Both the position numbers and the translations under genes were made by a program. The notes under the pieces are model-generated. The model had not been told where the DNA came from and ran no database searches. It saw only the letters and a program-made list of their open reading frames with translations. Below are positions 8,960 through 16,555 of a DNA stretch of 64,000 bases, in pieces. The stretch is from Rubrivirga marina (GTDB lineage: Bacteria; Bacteroidota; Rhodothermia; Rhodothermales; Rubricoccaceae). The stretch is from contig NZ_MQWD01000001.1 of NCBI RefSeq assembly GCF_002283365.1, forward strand, positions 435,694 to 499,693. Direction: 5' to 3'. The stretch's first letter is position 1. Each line of letters opens with the position of its first letter.

Positions 8960-9094
8960 GGGGTCGGCCCGCCTCGGTGATCTCCCGGGCCACCCCGCAG
9001 ACCCGCCAAGGCGGAAGGGTCCGAATCAGCGGGTGCGGATTGCTCCCTCGATGGTGGTGAGTCCGCGTATCCTTTCGTTCCCCACCCCGCCCTC

Positions 9095-9952
9095 ATGCGT
9101 CGCGCCCTCGCCCTGCTCGCCGTCCTCGTCTCGCTTCCGCTCGCCGCGCAGGAGGCCGGCGTCCCGTTCGCCGCAGCCTACGGGGCGCCGGGGGTCCCGG
9201 ACTTCCCCCCGCTGGCGCGCGGGCTGACGAACCCGTCGATGGTCACGGTCCCCGTTCCAGACACGTCCCAAACGATCCAGATCGCGTGGGGCGAGCGCGA
9301 GGGCGAGAGGGTCGCCGTCGTGTTCCACCGGTGGTCCGACGGGGTGTCGTTCACCCCGTTCCCGGTGAACCCCGACGGCGTCGCCGCGCAGACCGTCGAC
9401 CTGAAGCTGACGCCCGGGAGCGAGACCGCGACACCCCTCGAGGTCCGCGTGATTCCGGAGCATGGGCTCGCGCTGTACCGCTGGACGCTCTCCGAGGCGA
9501 CGGCGGCCGGCGGCGTCCCGACCGCCGCGCCCAACCCGCTCGCCCTTGGGACGACGCCCGCCCTCACCGTCCGCCACCTCGACGGGACCGAGGCGCGCCT
9601 GGCCGACTACCGCGGGCAAGTCGTCGTGCTCAACTGGTGGTCCGTGACGTGCTCGCCGTGCGTGGCCGAGATGCCGGGCCTCAACCGGCTCGTCGAGGCG
9701 TACGGCGACCGCGCGACGTTCCTCGCCGTCTCGTGGGACACCGCCGAGGACGTCGACCGGCTCCTCGCGCGCTTCCCGTTCGACTACACCCAGACGCTCG
9801 GCGACGACACCGCCACAGCCCTCTTCGGCGAGGCGTTCCCTCGGCACGTCGTCCTCGACCGCGAGGGCCGGGTCGTCTTCGACACGTCGGGCGGGAGCGA
9901 GGGCACCGGCGACGAGCTGGCGCCCGAGATCGAGGCCGCGCTCGCCGGCTGA
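9095..9952 (+). CDS. Secreted TlpA-like thiol-disulfide oxidoreductase
   Basis: Probably exported: residues 1-20 form a short basic then hydrophobic signal peptide ending 'PLAAQEA'. Residues about 25-145 are a beta-rich domain of unknown role. The C-terminal third (about 150-285) is a thioredoxin/TlpA domain: 'YRGQVVVLNWWSVTCSPCVAEMP' contains the active-site pair C186-S-P-C189, and a cis-Pro lies in 'GEAFPRHVVLDREG'. Such proteins reduce or rearrange disulfides in the periplasm, for instance in cytochrome c maturation, but no partner is nearby. It stands alone between the dnaN terminator and minus-strand genes. Confidence 0.85.
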   Translation: MRRALALLAVLVSLPLAAQEAGVPFAAAYGAPGVPDFPPLARGLTNPSMVTVPVPDTSQTIQIAWGEREGERVAVVFHRWSDGVSFTPFPVNPDGVAAQTVDLKLTPGSETATPLEVRVIPEHGLALYRWTLSEATAAGGVPTAAPNPLALGTTPALTVRHLDGTEARLADYRGQVVVLNWWSVTCSPCVAEMPGLNRLVEAYGDRATFLAVSWDTAEDVDRLLARFPFDYTQTLGDDTATALFGEAFPRHVVLDREGRVVFDTSGGSEGTGDELAPEIEAALAG

Positions 9953-9957
9953 CCCGG

Positions 9958-9992
9958 CCCGCCTCGGGGAGCCCGTGGGCCGACCGAGGCGG
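9958..9992. repeat. Dispersed GC palindrome, longer-loop copy
   Basis: Arms CCCGCCTCGG and CCGAGGCGG are separated by about 16 nt. It sits between two convergent genes, within 10 bp of both stop codons, where it could serve as a bidirectional transcription stop. Confidence 0.5.
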
Positions 9993-9994
9993 AG

Positions 9995-10483
9995 CTAGTC
10001 GCGGTCGCCGTAGAGCGTGCGCGTCCGGATCTTCTCGCACAGGTCGAGCGCGCGCCGGACGCGCGTGGCCGGGCGCTTGGCCTGGTCGATGTAGACGCCG
10101 AGCGACCGCTGGCGGCCGGGCGTGAACGTCTCGAACCGCTCGCGCGCCGCGTCGTCCTGCCGGAGCGCCTCTTCGAGCTCGGCCGGGAGGTGGACGGCGT
10201 CGGGATCGGCCGCGGGCTCGAGCTCCACGAACGCCGTCGCGCCGAACGCGAGGCCGGCCTCGGCCAGCACCTTCTTGCCAAAGAGGAGCTTCGGGGCGCC
10301 GTCGCCGCGGCCGTGGACGGCGCGGCGGAACGGGACGCCGTCGCTCTCGGACCCGGCCAGCGTGCCCGTCACGATGCGGGCGCCGTCGAGCGCGCCGTCG
10401 ACCTCGGTGGGGATCGGGACGTAGTGCATCCCCAGCCCGCCGTCGGTGCGGAGGACGGGGCCGGCGAAGACGTGCTCGGGCAT
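9995..10483 (-). CDS. DUF1905/YdeI (OmdA)-type protein
   Basis: Small cytoplasmic protein of 162 residues from ATG 10483. An N-terminal DUF1905-like beta-barrel half (about 1-95: 'HYVPIPTEV', 'RIVTGTLAG', 'LLFGKKVLAEAGL') is followed by the helical OmdA/YdeI part (about 100-160: 'LEEALRQDDAARERFETF', 'IDQAKRPATRVRRALDL'). The family has been named for bacteriocin protection, but its biochemistry is not established. The frame continues upstream to 11296; that part is antisense to other genes and was excluded. Confidence 0.8.
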   Translation of the reverse strand: MPEHVFAGPVLRTDGGLGMHYVPIPTEVDGALDGARIVTGTLAGSESDGVPFRRAVHGRGDGAPKLLFGKKVLAEAGLAFGATAFVELEPAADPDAVHLPAELEEALRQDDAARERFETFTPGRQRSLGVYIDQAKRPATRVRRALDLCEKIRTRTLYGDRD

Positions 10484-10509
10484 GGCGCGGCGGGGGGACC
10501 GGCCCCAGA

Positions 10510-10821
10510 CTACGACGCCTCGCCCGATGGGCGGAGCGCGGCGACGAGCGCCTTCGCCTCGGCGTCGGCCTGGCAGCGGACGAGCCAGTCGTGGGCGTTC
10601 CGCCGCTGGATCCAGACGACGGCCTCGTATCGCTCGACGCCGCGGATCGTCCGGAGCGACGTGGTGCGCCGGCGGTGACCCTCGAAGATCAGGTGTTCGT
10701 CCGTGACGGAGACCGCGCCGGGGCCGTCCCATCCGCCCGGTCCGTGTTCGAGCCGGCGGAAGACCTTCCGCCGGGCCGGCTCGCCGAACCAGCCGACGGT
10801 GGCGTCCTTCACGTCGCTCAC
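10510..10821 (-). CDS. Small PH-like domain protein, function unknown
   Basis: 103 residues, no signal peptide or membrane segment. The centre ('VSVTDEHLIFEGHRRRTTSLRTI') has the strand pattern of a bacterial pleckstrin-homology-like fold: a strand with 'VTDEHLIF', a basic strand, then 'IRGVERYEAVVWIQRRN'. It resembles the C-terminal part of the next upstream gene ('VVLTDRRILLRP'), so the two may share ancestry or work together. Not recognised as a named family. Confidence 0.6.
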   Translation of the reverse strand: MSDVKDATVGWFGEPARRKVFRRLEHGPGGWDGPGAVSVTDEHLIFEGHRRRTTSLRTIRGVERYEAVVWIQRRNAHDWLVRCQADAEAKALVAALRPSGEAS

Positions 10822-10860
10822 CAGGACCGCCCGCCAGCGGGCGCCGACCGCCGCGGGCTT

Positions 10861-11907
10861 TCAGTCGGGGCCCTCGGCCCGCCGGGCGAACATCGCCTTG
10901 TGGAGGACCGTGTAGAACGTCTCGTTGCGCGTGCCGGGGTCGAGGTAGAGCCGCCGGTCGCTCTTGGTCCGGAGGACGGTCCCGTTCCGAAAGCGGAGGA
11001 TCTGCAAGAGCCGGTCGATCCGGATCTCGTCGGGCAGCACACCGTCGGGACGCAGGAGGATGCGACGGTCGGTGAGGACCACCTGGCCGATGTAGCGGCT
11101 GCCCGAAAGCACGTGGCCGGGGACCTCCAACCCACCGGTTCGCCCCGTCTGGAGCGCCGTCGCGCCGACGTGCCGCTCGTACCGGCGGACGTCGAGCCGG
11201 CTCCACCGCATCCGGCCCTCGAAGTGGGCGACCTCGTCCCGTCGGAGGTCCACGTCGACCTCGACCGTGGGCATCTCGCCGCGGCGGACCTTCCACCGCT
11301 GCCGGGCGTGGCCGAGCATCGTCTCCAGATGGCGCGGGATCTCGAGGCTCAGCGACCGGCGGACGGCCTCGATCTCTTCCTCCTCGTCGGGCGAGAGCTC
11401 GCCGTCGCAGAGCGCCGCGGCGATCGTCTTGAGGAGCCGCTCGCGGGCGATGACGTCGTAGGCCCCGTCGGCGAGGCGCGGGTCGAGGCCGAGGAGGTGC
11501 TGGAGCTTGTAGAGCAGGAGCCGCTCTTCGACCTCGAGGCAGTCGTCGGAGACGGCCTCCGAGACGACCGTCCCGAACGCCCGCTCGTGGACGGCCCGGA
11601 GCGAGTCCGGGTCGAGGGCGAGGGTCTCGGCCACGCGAGCGAGGACCCGGCGGTCGTCGAAGTCGAGGTCGCCGTTGACCAGGCGGTCGTCGAGGAGGTC
11701 TTGGTAGAGGGTCCGCCGCTCGTCGACGAACTCGTGGGCGAGGTCGACCCCGTGGCGCCGCGAGATCCGGACCCGGTCGGCCGGCCCGAACTCGGCCGTC
11801 GACGCGGCCGCGGCGATGAGGTTGTGGAGCTCGACGTACGCGTTCCGCCGAGGGGCCGCGCCGAACCGGGGGGCGGGCTCGGGCGCGAGGAGATCAAACG
11901 GTCCCAT
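10861..11907 (-). CDS. TerB-like helical domain plus PH-like domain protein
   Basis: 348 residues, no export signal. Residues about 20-185 are all-helical and acidic, with two repeats reminiscent of TerB/DjlA-type domains ('LDFDDRRVLARVAETLALD' and 'GELSPDEEEEIEAVRRSL'), which commonly bind metal or partner proteins. Residues about 215-345 are beta-rich with a PH-like 'VVLTDRRILLRPDGVLPDEI' and a repeat of the strand pattern 'GTVLRTKSDRRLYLD'. It precedes the 103-residue PH-like gene on the same strand with a 39-bp gap, so they are probably co-transcribed. Function unknown; a stress or envelope-sensing role is only a guess. Confidence 0.7.
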   Translation of the reverse strand: MGPFDLLAPEPAPRFGAAPRRNAYVELHNLIAAAASTAEFGPADRVRISRRHGVDLAHEFVDERRTLYQDLLDDRLVNGDLDFDDRRVLARVAETLALDPDSLRAVHERAFGTVVSEAVSDDCLEVEERLLLYKLQHLLGLDPRLADGAYDVIARERLLKTIAAALCDGELSPDEEEEIEAVRRSLSLEIPRHLETMLGHARQRWKVRRGEMPTVEVDVDLRRDEVAHFEGRMRWSRLDVRRYERHVGATALQTGRTGGLEVPGHVLSGSRYIGQVVLTDRRILLRPDGVLPDEIRIDRLLQILRFRNGTVLRTKSDRRLYLDPGTRNETFYTVLHKAMFARRAEGPD

Positions 11908-12004
11908 GCCGGGAAGCTAGTGGCGCGCCGGGGACGTGAGGCGTGAGGCATCGTGCTGCCGACCACGCGCATCGCTGTCAGTCCGATCGGAACCACCCCA
12001 CTCT

Positions 12005-12122
12005 GTCATCCTGAGCGCAGCCAAGGATCTCGCATCCGTTGGCGGCCTGCCTGTCGCAAGCGGAGCGGTCGCGTCTGACGAGATCCGTCCCTCCGCCGCG
12101 GCGCGGCCCCGCTCCGGATGAC
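12005..12122. repeat. Long intergenic repeat, GTCATCCTGAGCG family
   Basis: Starts GTCATCCTGAGCGCAG, then CAAGGATCT, and ends GCTCCGGATGAC, so the two ends are inverted copies about 118 bp apart. GTCATCCTGAGC-type sequences with a following AAGGATC are dispersed in many bacterial genomes. Related copies lie at 14039-14153, 32851-32909 and 42704-42839. Confidence 0.65.
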
Positions 12123-12191
12123 AGGGAGTAGACGCCGCGTTCGCCGAAGCTGCCTCGCCTCCCGCTCCACAGCAGTCTCCGCCCCAGCCCC

Positions 12192-12215
12192 GCCCGCCTC
12201 GGCGCCGAGGTGGGC
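12192..12215. repeat. Dispersed GC palindrome
   Basis: GCCCGCCTCGGC followed by GCCGAGGTGGGC: a 24-bp palindrome with one mismatch, about 95 bp before the polX start. Confidence 0.6.
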
Positions 12216-12310
12216 AGAGCTCGGGGCCGAACGCCGCGCCGCCACTCGGAGTGAGAGGAACTTATCCGAGGCCGTCTGCCCTATCCCCCCCCCCTCCTCT
12301 CCCGCCCCTC

Positions 12311-13963
12311 ATGACCAACAAAGCCGTCGCCCGCCACCTCAAGCTCACCGCCGACCTCGTCGAGCTCACCGGCGGCAACCCGTTCCGGGCGCGGGCCTAC
12401 GGCTCCGGCGCGCGCGCCGTCGAGCGGCTGGACGTGCCCGTCGAGACGCTCGTGGCGGATGGCGAGCTGAGCACGGTCCAGGGCATCGGCAAGGGGCTCG
12501 TGGCCGAGATCGAGGAGCTGCTCCAGACGGGGACGATGGAGACGACCGAGGACCTCCTCCAGTCGCTCCCGCCGGGGCTCCCGGAGGTCCTGCGGGTGAA
12601 GGGGCTCGGCGTCAAGAAGGTGCGGACGCTCTGGACCGAGGCGGGGGTGACGTCGATCGAGGACCTGGAAGGCGCGGCGGCCGTCGGGAAGCTGGCCGAC
12701 CTGCCGGGGTTCGGCAAGAAGACGGTCGAGAACATCCTCGCGTCCATCGAGGAGCTCAAGGCGTACCGCGGGAAGGCGCACCTCCGCGACGCGGCGACGG
12801 AGGCGCTCGTCGCCCGCCAGCGGCTCCGCGACGCCGGCCTCCGCGCCGACCTCGCCGGCCCGGTCCGCCGCCAGTGCAACGTGGTCGACCGCGTGGACCT
12901 CGTCGCCGTCGGCACGCCCGAGGCCGTCGCCGAGGCGCTCGGAGGCGGCACGACGCACGACGACCGCGTCGAGGCCACGCTCCCCCTCGGCCTCCCGCTG
13001 ACGGTCTGGACGACGACCGAGGCCGCCTACGGCCGCACGCTCTTCGAGCGGACCGGCCCCGAGGCCCACGTCGGCGCTGTCGCCGAGAAGGCCGGCCTCG
13101 GTGACGTGGCGGAGGAGGACGCGGTCTACGAGGCCGCCGGCCTCTACCCGATCCCGGCCCCGCTCCGCGACGACCCGCACTGGCTGACGGTCGCCGCCGA
13201 CGGCCCGATCCCCGCGCTCGTCCGCACGGCCGACCTCCGGGGCACGATCCACAACCACACGACCGCGTCGGACGGGGCGCACACGCTCCGCGAGATGTGC
13301 GACGCGGCGCGCGAGCGCGGGCTCGGCTACTTCGGCGTGTGCGACCACAGCCGGAGCCTCCAGATCGCCCACGGGCTGAGTCTGGGCGAGATGGAGGAGC
13401 AGATCCGGCGCGTCGAGCGCCTCAACGCCGACTACGCCCAGGAGGGCGTCGACTTCCGCGTCTTCGCCGGGACCGAGGCCGACATCCTCTCGGACGGCGC
13501 GATGGACTACCCGGACGAGCTGCTGGCCCGGCTCGACCTCGTCGTCGCGAGCGTCCACACCGGCTTCCGGATGACGGAGGATGAGGCGACGGCGCGCGTC
13601 GTGGCGGCCGTCTCGAACCCGTACGTCGACGTGCTCGGCCACCCGACGGGGAGGCTCCTGCTCCGCCGCGAGGGCTACCCGCTCGACCACGAGGCGGTCC
13701 TCGACGCCTGCGCCGAGCACGGCGTGGCCGTCGAGCTCAACGCGAACCCGTGGCGCCTCGACGTCGACTGGCGGTTCGTCCGCGCCGCCACCGAGCGCGG
13801 CGTCCTCGTCTCGATCAACCCGGACGCCCACTCGACCGACGGCCTCGACGACACGCGCTGGGGCGTCGCCTCGGCCCAAAAGGGCGGCCTCACGCCGGAG
13901 CAGTCGCTGACGTCGAAGTCGGCCGACGAGCTGGCCGACTGGCTCACGGCGCGTCGGCCGTGA
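12311..13963 (+). CDS. polX: PolX-type protein: HhH, degenerate polymerase domain, PHP domain
   Basis: Family X polymerase/3'-5' exonuclease architecture, 550 residues from ATG 12311. Residues 1-80 are the HhH/8-kDa-like domain ('NPFRARAYGSGARAV'), and a second HhH is near 95-150. The nucleotidyltransferase domain (about 160-290) is eroded: where active enzymes have a G-S-x-x-R-G then G-D-x-D pattern, this one reads 'GPVRRQCNVVDRVDLVAV', so a metal-binding Asp is replaced. The C-terminal PHP domain (about 305-550) looks intact: H314-N-H316, 'CDHS', 'GTEADIL', 'VASVH', 'GHPTGR' and 'NPDAHS'. It is probably a metal-dependent exonuclease or AP-site nuclease in DNA repair with little or no polymerase activity. 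Confidence 0.85.
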   Translation: MTNKAVARHLKLTADLVELTGGNPFRARAYGSGARAVERLDVPVETLVADGELSTVQGIGKGLVAEIEELLQTGTMETTEDLLQSLPPGLPEVLRVKGLGVKKVRTLWTEAGVTSIEDLEGAAAVGKLADLPGFGKKTVENILASIEELKAYRGKAHLRDAATEALVARQRLRDAGLRADLAGPVRRQCNVVDRVDLVAVGTPEAVAEALGGGTTHDDRVEATLPLGLPLTVWTTTEAAYGRTLFERTGPEAHVGAVAEKAGLGDVAEEDAVYEAAGLYPIPAPLRDDPHWLTVAADGPIPALVRTADLRGTIHNHTTASDGAHTLREMCDAARERGLGYFGVCDHSRSLQIAHGLSLGEMEEQIRRVERLNADYAQEGVDFRVFAGTEADILSDGAMDYPDELLARLDLVVASVHTGFRMTEDEATARVVAAVSNPYVDVLGHPTGRLLLRREGYPLDHEAVLDACAEHGVAVELNANPWRLDVDWRFVRAATERGVLVSINPDAHSTDGLDDTRWGVASAQKGGLTPEQSLTSKSADELADWLTARRP

Positions 13964-14038
13964 GGCGGAAGTGCCGCTGACAGGGCGCGTCGGCCCGCCC
14001 GAAACGCGGCGCCACCGCCGAGCGCTCATGCTCCCTGC

Positions 14039-14153
14039 CGTGTCCGGGCAGAGCGAGGGATCCCCTATCGCCCAGTGTTCCGCCCACTGCGAGCGAGCCG
14101 ATCGAGTCCAGCGAGATCGTTCTCCGCCGCTGCGCGGCCCCGCTCAGGATGAC
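14039..14153. repeat. Long intergenic repeat, degenerate copy
   Basis: Related to the 12005-12122 element. The right end GCTCAGGATGAC is well kept; the left end (TGTCCGGGCAGAGCGAGGGATC) is degenerate. It lies between convergent genes (polX and the minus-strand barrel gene); the rest of 13964-14227 holds one partial GC palindrome (14195-14221) and no gene. Confidence 0.5.
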
Positions 14154-14227
14154 ACCCGGTGAGGTCGCGCCCGTCCAAGACCGGCCCGCGGGTCCGCCCG
14201 CCTCGGTCCCGAGGCCGAGGGAGCTGG

Positions 14228-14938
14228 CTACAGGAGGCGCGCGACGTGGAAGCTCACGACGGGCGTCCAAAACGCCTGGCGAGACGGCTCCTCGACGTCG
14301 GGGCGGATCTCGAGGAGGTCGACCTCGACGGGGAAGTAGGTCCCCTGGAAGCCGAAGCGGAGGGCCTGCGTGGTCCGCCGGCCGCGGCCGAAGAAGGCGC
14401 CCACGCTGACCTCGGCGCCCACCCCGACCCGTGGCTCGCCTTCGCCGACGGCGCCGAACGGACCGAGGACGGGCTCGCCGAGGTCGAGCCGGCCGTCGGC
14501 GTCCTCATCGTCGAAGTAGGGCCACTGGTAGGCCAGCGTGGGCCCGATGCCGACGTGGACGAACGGGCGGAAGTTGTCCTCGACCGACTGGCGGAAGAGC
14601 CGCCGCTCGATGCCGACGTGGAGCGGGACGAGGGCCACGTAGTTCCGCTTGAACGGCGTCGTCCGCTCGCCGAAGAAGCCGATGAAGCTCTGCTCCCGCT
14701 CGTCACGCCCGGCCCCGAGCGAGAGCTCGCCCACGAACGAGACGTCGTCGGTGAGGCGGACGCGCGCCGAGGCGCCCGCGCCGAAGCCGTACTCCGTAAG
14801 GACGAGGACGAGCGCGCCGCTCGTGCCGTAGCGCGAGGCCGTCGTGTCGGGGAGGGGCGGCGCCACGCGGTCCTGTGCCCGGGCCGGGCCGGCGGCGAGG
14901 GCCACCAGGAGGAGAAGCGGGAGGAGCGGCCAACGCAT
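14228..14938 (-). CDS. Outer-membrane beta-barrel protein
   Basis: 236 residues from ATG 14938. A signal peptide (residues 1-22, 'PLLPLLLLVALAAGPARAQ') is followed by alternating amphipathic strands with glycine turns ('GALVLVLTEYGFGAGASARVRL', with similar strands to the end), finishing 'FWTPVVSFHVARLL', a terminal strand with an aromatic residue as expected for BAM-inserted barrels. The length suits an 8-10-strand OmpW/OmpX-like barrel. An acidic loop 'FDDEDADGRLDLGE' resembles a calcium-binding loop. Function unknown. Confidence 0.75.
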   Translation of the reverse strand: MRWPLLPLLLLVALAAGPARAQDRVAPPLPDTTASRYGTSGALVLVLTEYGFGAGASARVRLTDDVSFVGELSLGAGRDEREQSFIGFFGERTTPFKRNYVALVPLHVGIERRLFRQSVEDNFRPFVHVGIGPTLAYQWPYFDDEDADGRLDLGEPVLGPFGAVGEGEPRVGVGAEVSVGAFFGRGRRTTQALRFGFQGTYFPVEVDLLEIRPDVEEPSRQAFWTPVVSFHVARLL

Positions 14939-14996
14939 GACGTCAACGTACCCACCTCGGCCGTCGGGCGGTCCCGCGTAGGGCGTACGTTTCGGG

Positions 14997-16244
14997 ATGC
15001 CCGATGCGCCGCCGCCCCCATCCCTGCTCGCCGAGCCGTCCCGCCTCCGCCCCGTCCTGCTGGCGGGCGGCGTGCTCGCCGTGTTCGCGCTGCTGTGGTC
15101 GCTCGGCGAGGAGCTCGGGCCGTTCTGGATCGCCGTCGCCGGCGCCGCGCTTCTCTGGCCGATCCGCCGGGAGCGCGCGGCGGAGGCCGTCCTGTGGGCC
15201 GGCGGCCTCGTGTTCGGCGCGTACGTCGTCCACCTCCTGGCCGGCACGCTGGCGCCGTTCGTGGCCGTGTTCGTCGCGGCGTACCTCCTCGACCCCGCCG
15301 TGACGTGGGCGGAGAAGCGGTGGGACGTCCCGCGCTGGGCGTCGACGCTGGCGCTCACGCTGTTCGTGGTCGGCGTGGTCGCCGGGGCGCTGGTGCTCCT
15401 CGTGCCGATGCTGATCGGTCAGATCGAGGACCTCGCGGGCCAGGCCGTCGCGCTGGCGCTCCGCGCGCCCGAGTGGGTCGCCGAGTCCGACGCGCTCGCG
15501 CAGGCCGAGGAGGCGGGGCTCGTCGACCGGAGTGCCCTCGTGCAGCAGATCACGACGTTCATCCCAGGCCAGATCCAGGCGGCGCTGGGCCGCGTGCCGG
15601 CGTTCGTGGGGGGCCTGTTCCGCCAGGTCGGCGCGCTCCTCGGCATCGTGACGACAGCGGCGCTCGTGCCAGTGCTGCTGTTCTTCACCCTCAAGGACTT
15701 CCCGATGCTCAGCCGCAGCGTCGTGCGGCTGCTGCCGCGCGTCAGTGGGGAGCGGGAGTACCTCGAGCGGGCGACGACCGTGTTCGGCAGCTACATCCGC
15801 GGCCAGCTCACGATCTCGGCCGCCAGCGCCGTGCTCGTGGCCGTCCCGCTCCTCCTGTTCGGCGTGCCGTACTCGCTCCTGCTGGGGCTCGCGGCCGGGG
15901 TCCTCAACCTCATCCCGAGTCTCGGCTCGGTCCTGACCTACGTGCTCGGGGTGGGGCTCATGCTCGCCTTCGGCACGTTCTCGGACGTGCTGATCGTGCT
16001 CGCCGTCCTGGCGGTCCAGGCGGTCATCGAGCAGGCGGTCCTCACGCCGAACATCATGAGCCAGCAGGTCGGGCTCCACCCGGTCGTGATCCTGGTGGCC
16101 TTGTTCGCCTGCGGCGCCCTGTTCGGGTTGCTCGGGCTGATCCTCGCGGTCCCGGCGGCCGCGCTCGTGGCCGGCGCCATCCGGGCCCGGCGGGAGGCCC
16201 TCGTCATCGACCTCGGCGACGACGAGGGCGACGAGGTCGTCTAG
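14997..16244 (+). CDS. AI-2E family transporter (PerM/YdiK type)
   Basis: Polytopic inner-membrane protein, 415 residues, with about eight hydrophobic segments, two near the start (about 20-50), one near 65-85, then a long amphipathic insertion (130-215) and a C-terminal cluster. The segment 'GSYIRGQLTISAASAVLVAV' and the C-terminal 'SQQVGLHPVVILVALFACGALFGLLGL' are typical of the family. Members are proposed permeases for autoinducer-2 or unknown solutes; substrate cannot be inferred here. It converges with a small minus-strand membrane gene, overlapping it by 4 bp. Confidence 0.85.
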   Translation: MPDAPPPPSLLAEPSRLRPVLLAGGVLAVFALLWSLGEELGPFWIAVAGAALLWPIRRERAAEAVLWAGGLVFGAYVVHLLAGTLAPFVAVFVAAYLLDPAVTWAEKRWDVPRWASTLALTLFVVGVVAGALVLLVPMLIGQIEDLAGQAVALALRAPEWVAESDALAQAEEAGLVDRSALVQQITTFIPGQIQAALGRVPAFVGGLFRQVGALLGIVTTAALVPVLLFFTLKDFPMLSRSVVRLLPRVSGEREYLERATTVFGSYIRGQLTISAASAVLVAVPLLLFGVPYSLLLGLAAGVLNLIPSLGSVLTYVLGVGLMLAFGTFSDVLIVLAVLAVQAVIEQAVLTPNIMSQQVGLHPVVILVALFACGALFGLLGLILAVPAAALVAGAIRARREALVIDLGDDEGDEVV

Positions 16245-16447
16245 CCGCCCGCGACGGCGGCCGGCGCCGTCTGGACGACCTCAACGGTGGCGGCCGGCGC
16301 GGTCTCGGTCTCGACGGGCGGGTAGGCCGAGCCGCACTGCCCGAGGAGCCAGAACAGGAGGATGAAGACGATGACCGTGGAGAAGCAGCCGCCGCCGAGC
16401 TTCTTGGCGCCGTAGCCGGCGATGAGGGTGCGAAAAAGGTTGTTCAT
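16241..16447 (-). CDS. Small single-span membrane protein, unknown
   Basis: 68 residues from ATG 16447. A basic, glycine-rich N-terminus ('RTLIAGYGAKKLGGG') is followed by one hydrophobic span ('FSTVIVFILLFWLLGQCG', residues about 22-40) and an alanine/valine/threonine-rich tail. No recognised family. Supported by the fit between the two neighbouring genes and by the well-formed membrane segment. Confidence 0.6.
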   Translation of the reverse strand: MNNLFRTLIAGYGAKKLGGGCFSTVIVFILLFWLLGQCGSAYPPVETETAPAATVEVVQTAPAAVAGG

Positions 16448-16512
16448 GGGAGAGGGGCCAGGGGGGAAAGGACCGCTCCTACCGCACGGTGTCCTCAAAG
16501 GGTCCACCCGGT

Positions 16513-16532
16513 CCGCCTCGACGTCGAGGCGG
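16513..16532. repeat. Dispersed GC palindrome
   Basis: CCGCCTCGACGTCGAGGCGG is a perfect 20-bp palindrome, 24 bp before the start of the plus-strand glycosyltransferase gene and 66 bp before the start of the divergent small membrane gene, so here it cannot be a terminator of either. Confidence 0.65.
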
Positions 16533-16555
16533 GCGGGGCGGATGTACGTTCCGCC

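Larger units (their letters stand above)
11908..12310. other. Intergenic region with two repeat types
   Basis: About 400 bp without a supported gene, between the minus-strand TerB/PH gene and polX. It contains a long imperfect inverted repeat (12005-12122) and a short GC palindrome (12192-12215). The polX frame is open in part of it, but the translation is low-complexity. Confidence 0.6.

Noticed and set aside
14159-16555. N-terminal extension of the glycosyltransferase frame by about 800 codons
   Set aside because: It overlaps the barrel and AI-2E family genes and is low-complexity. The conserved start MRVFVTTAG begins at 16556.
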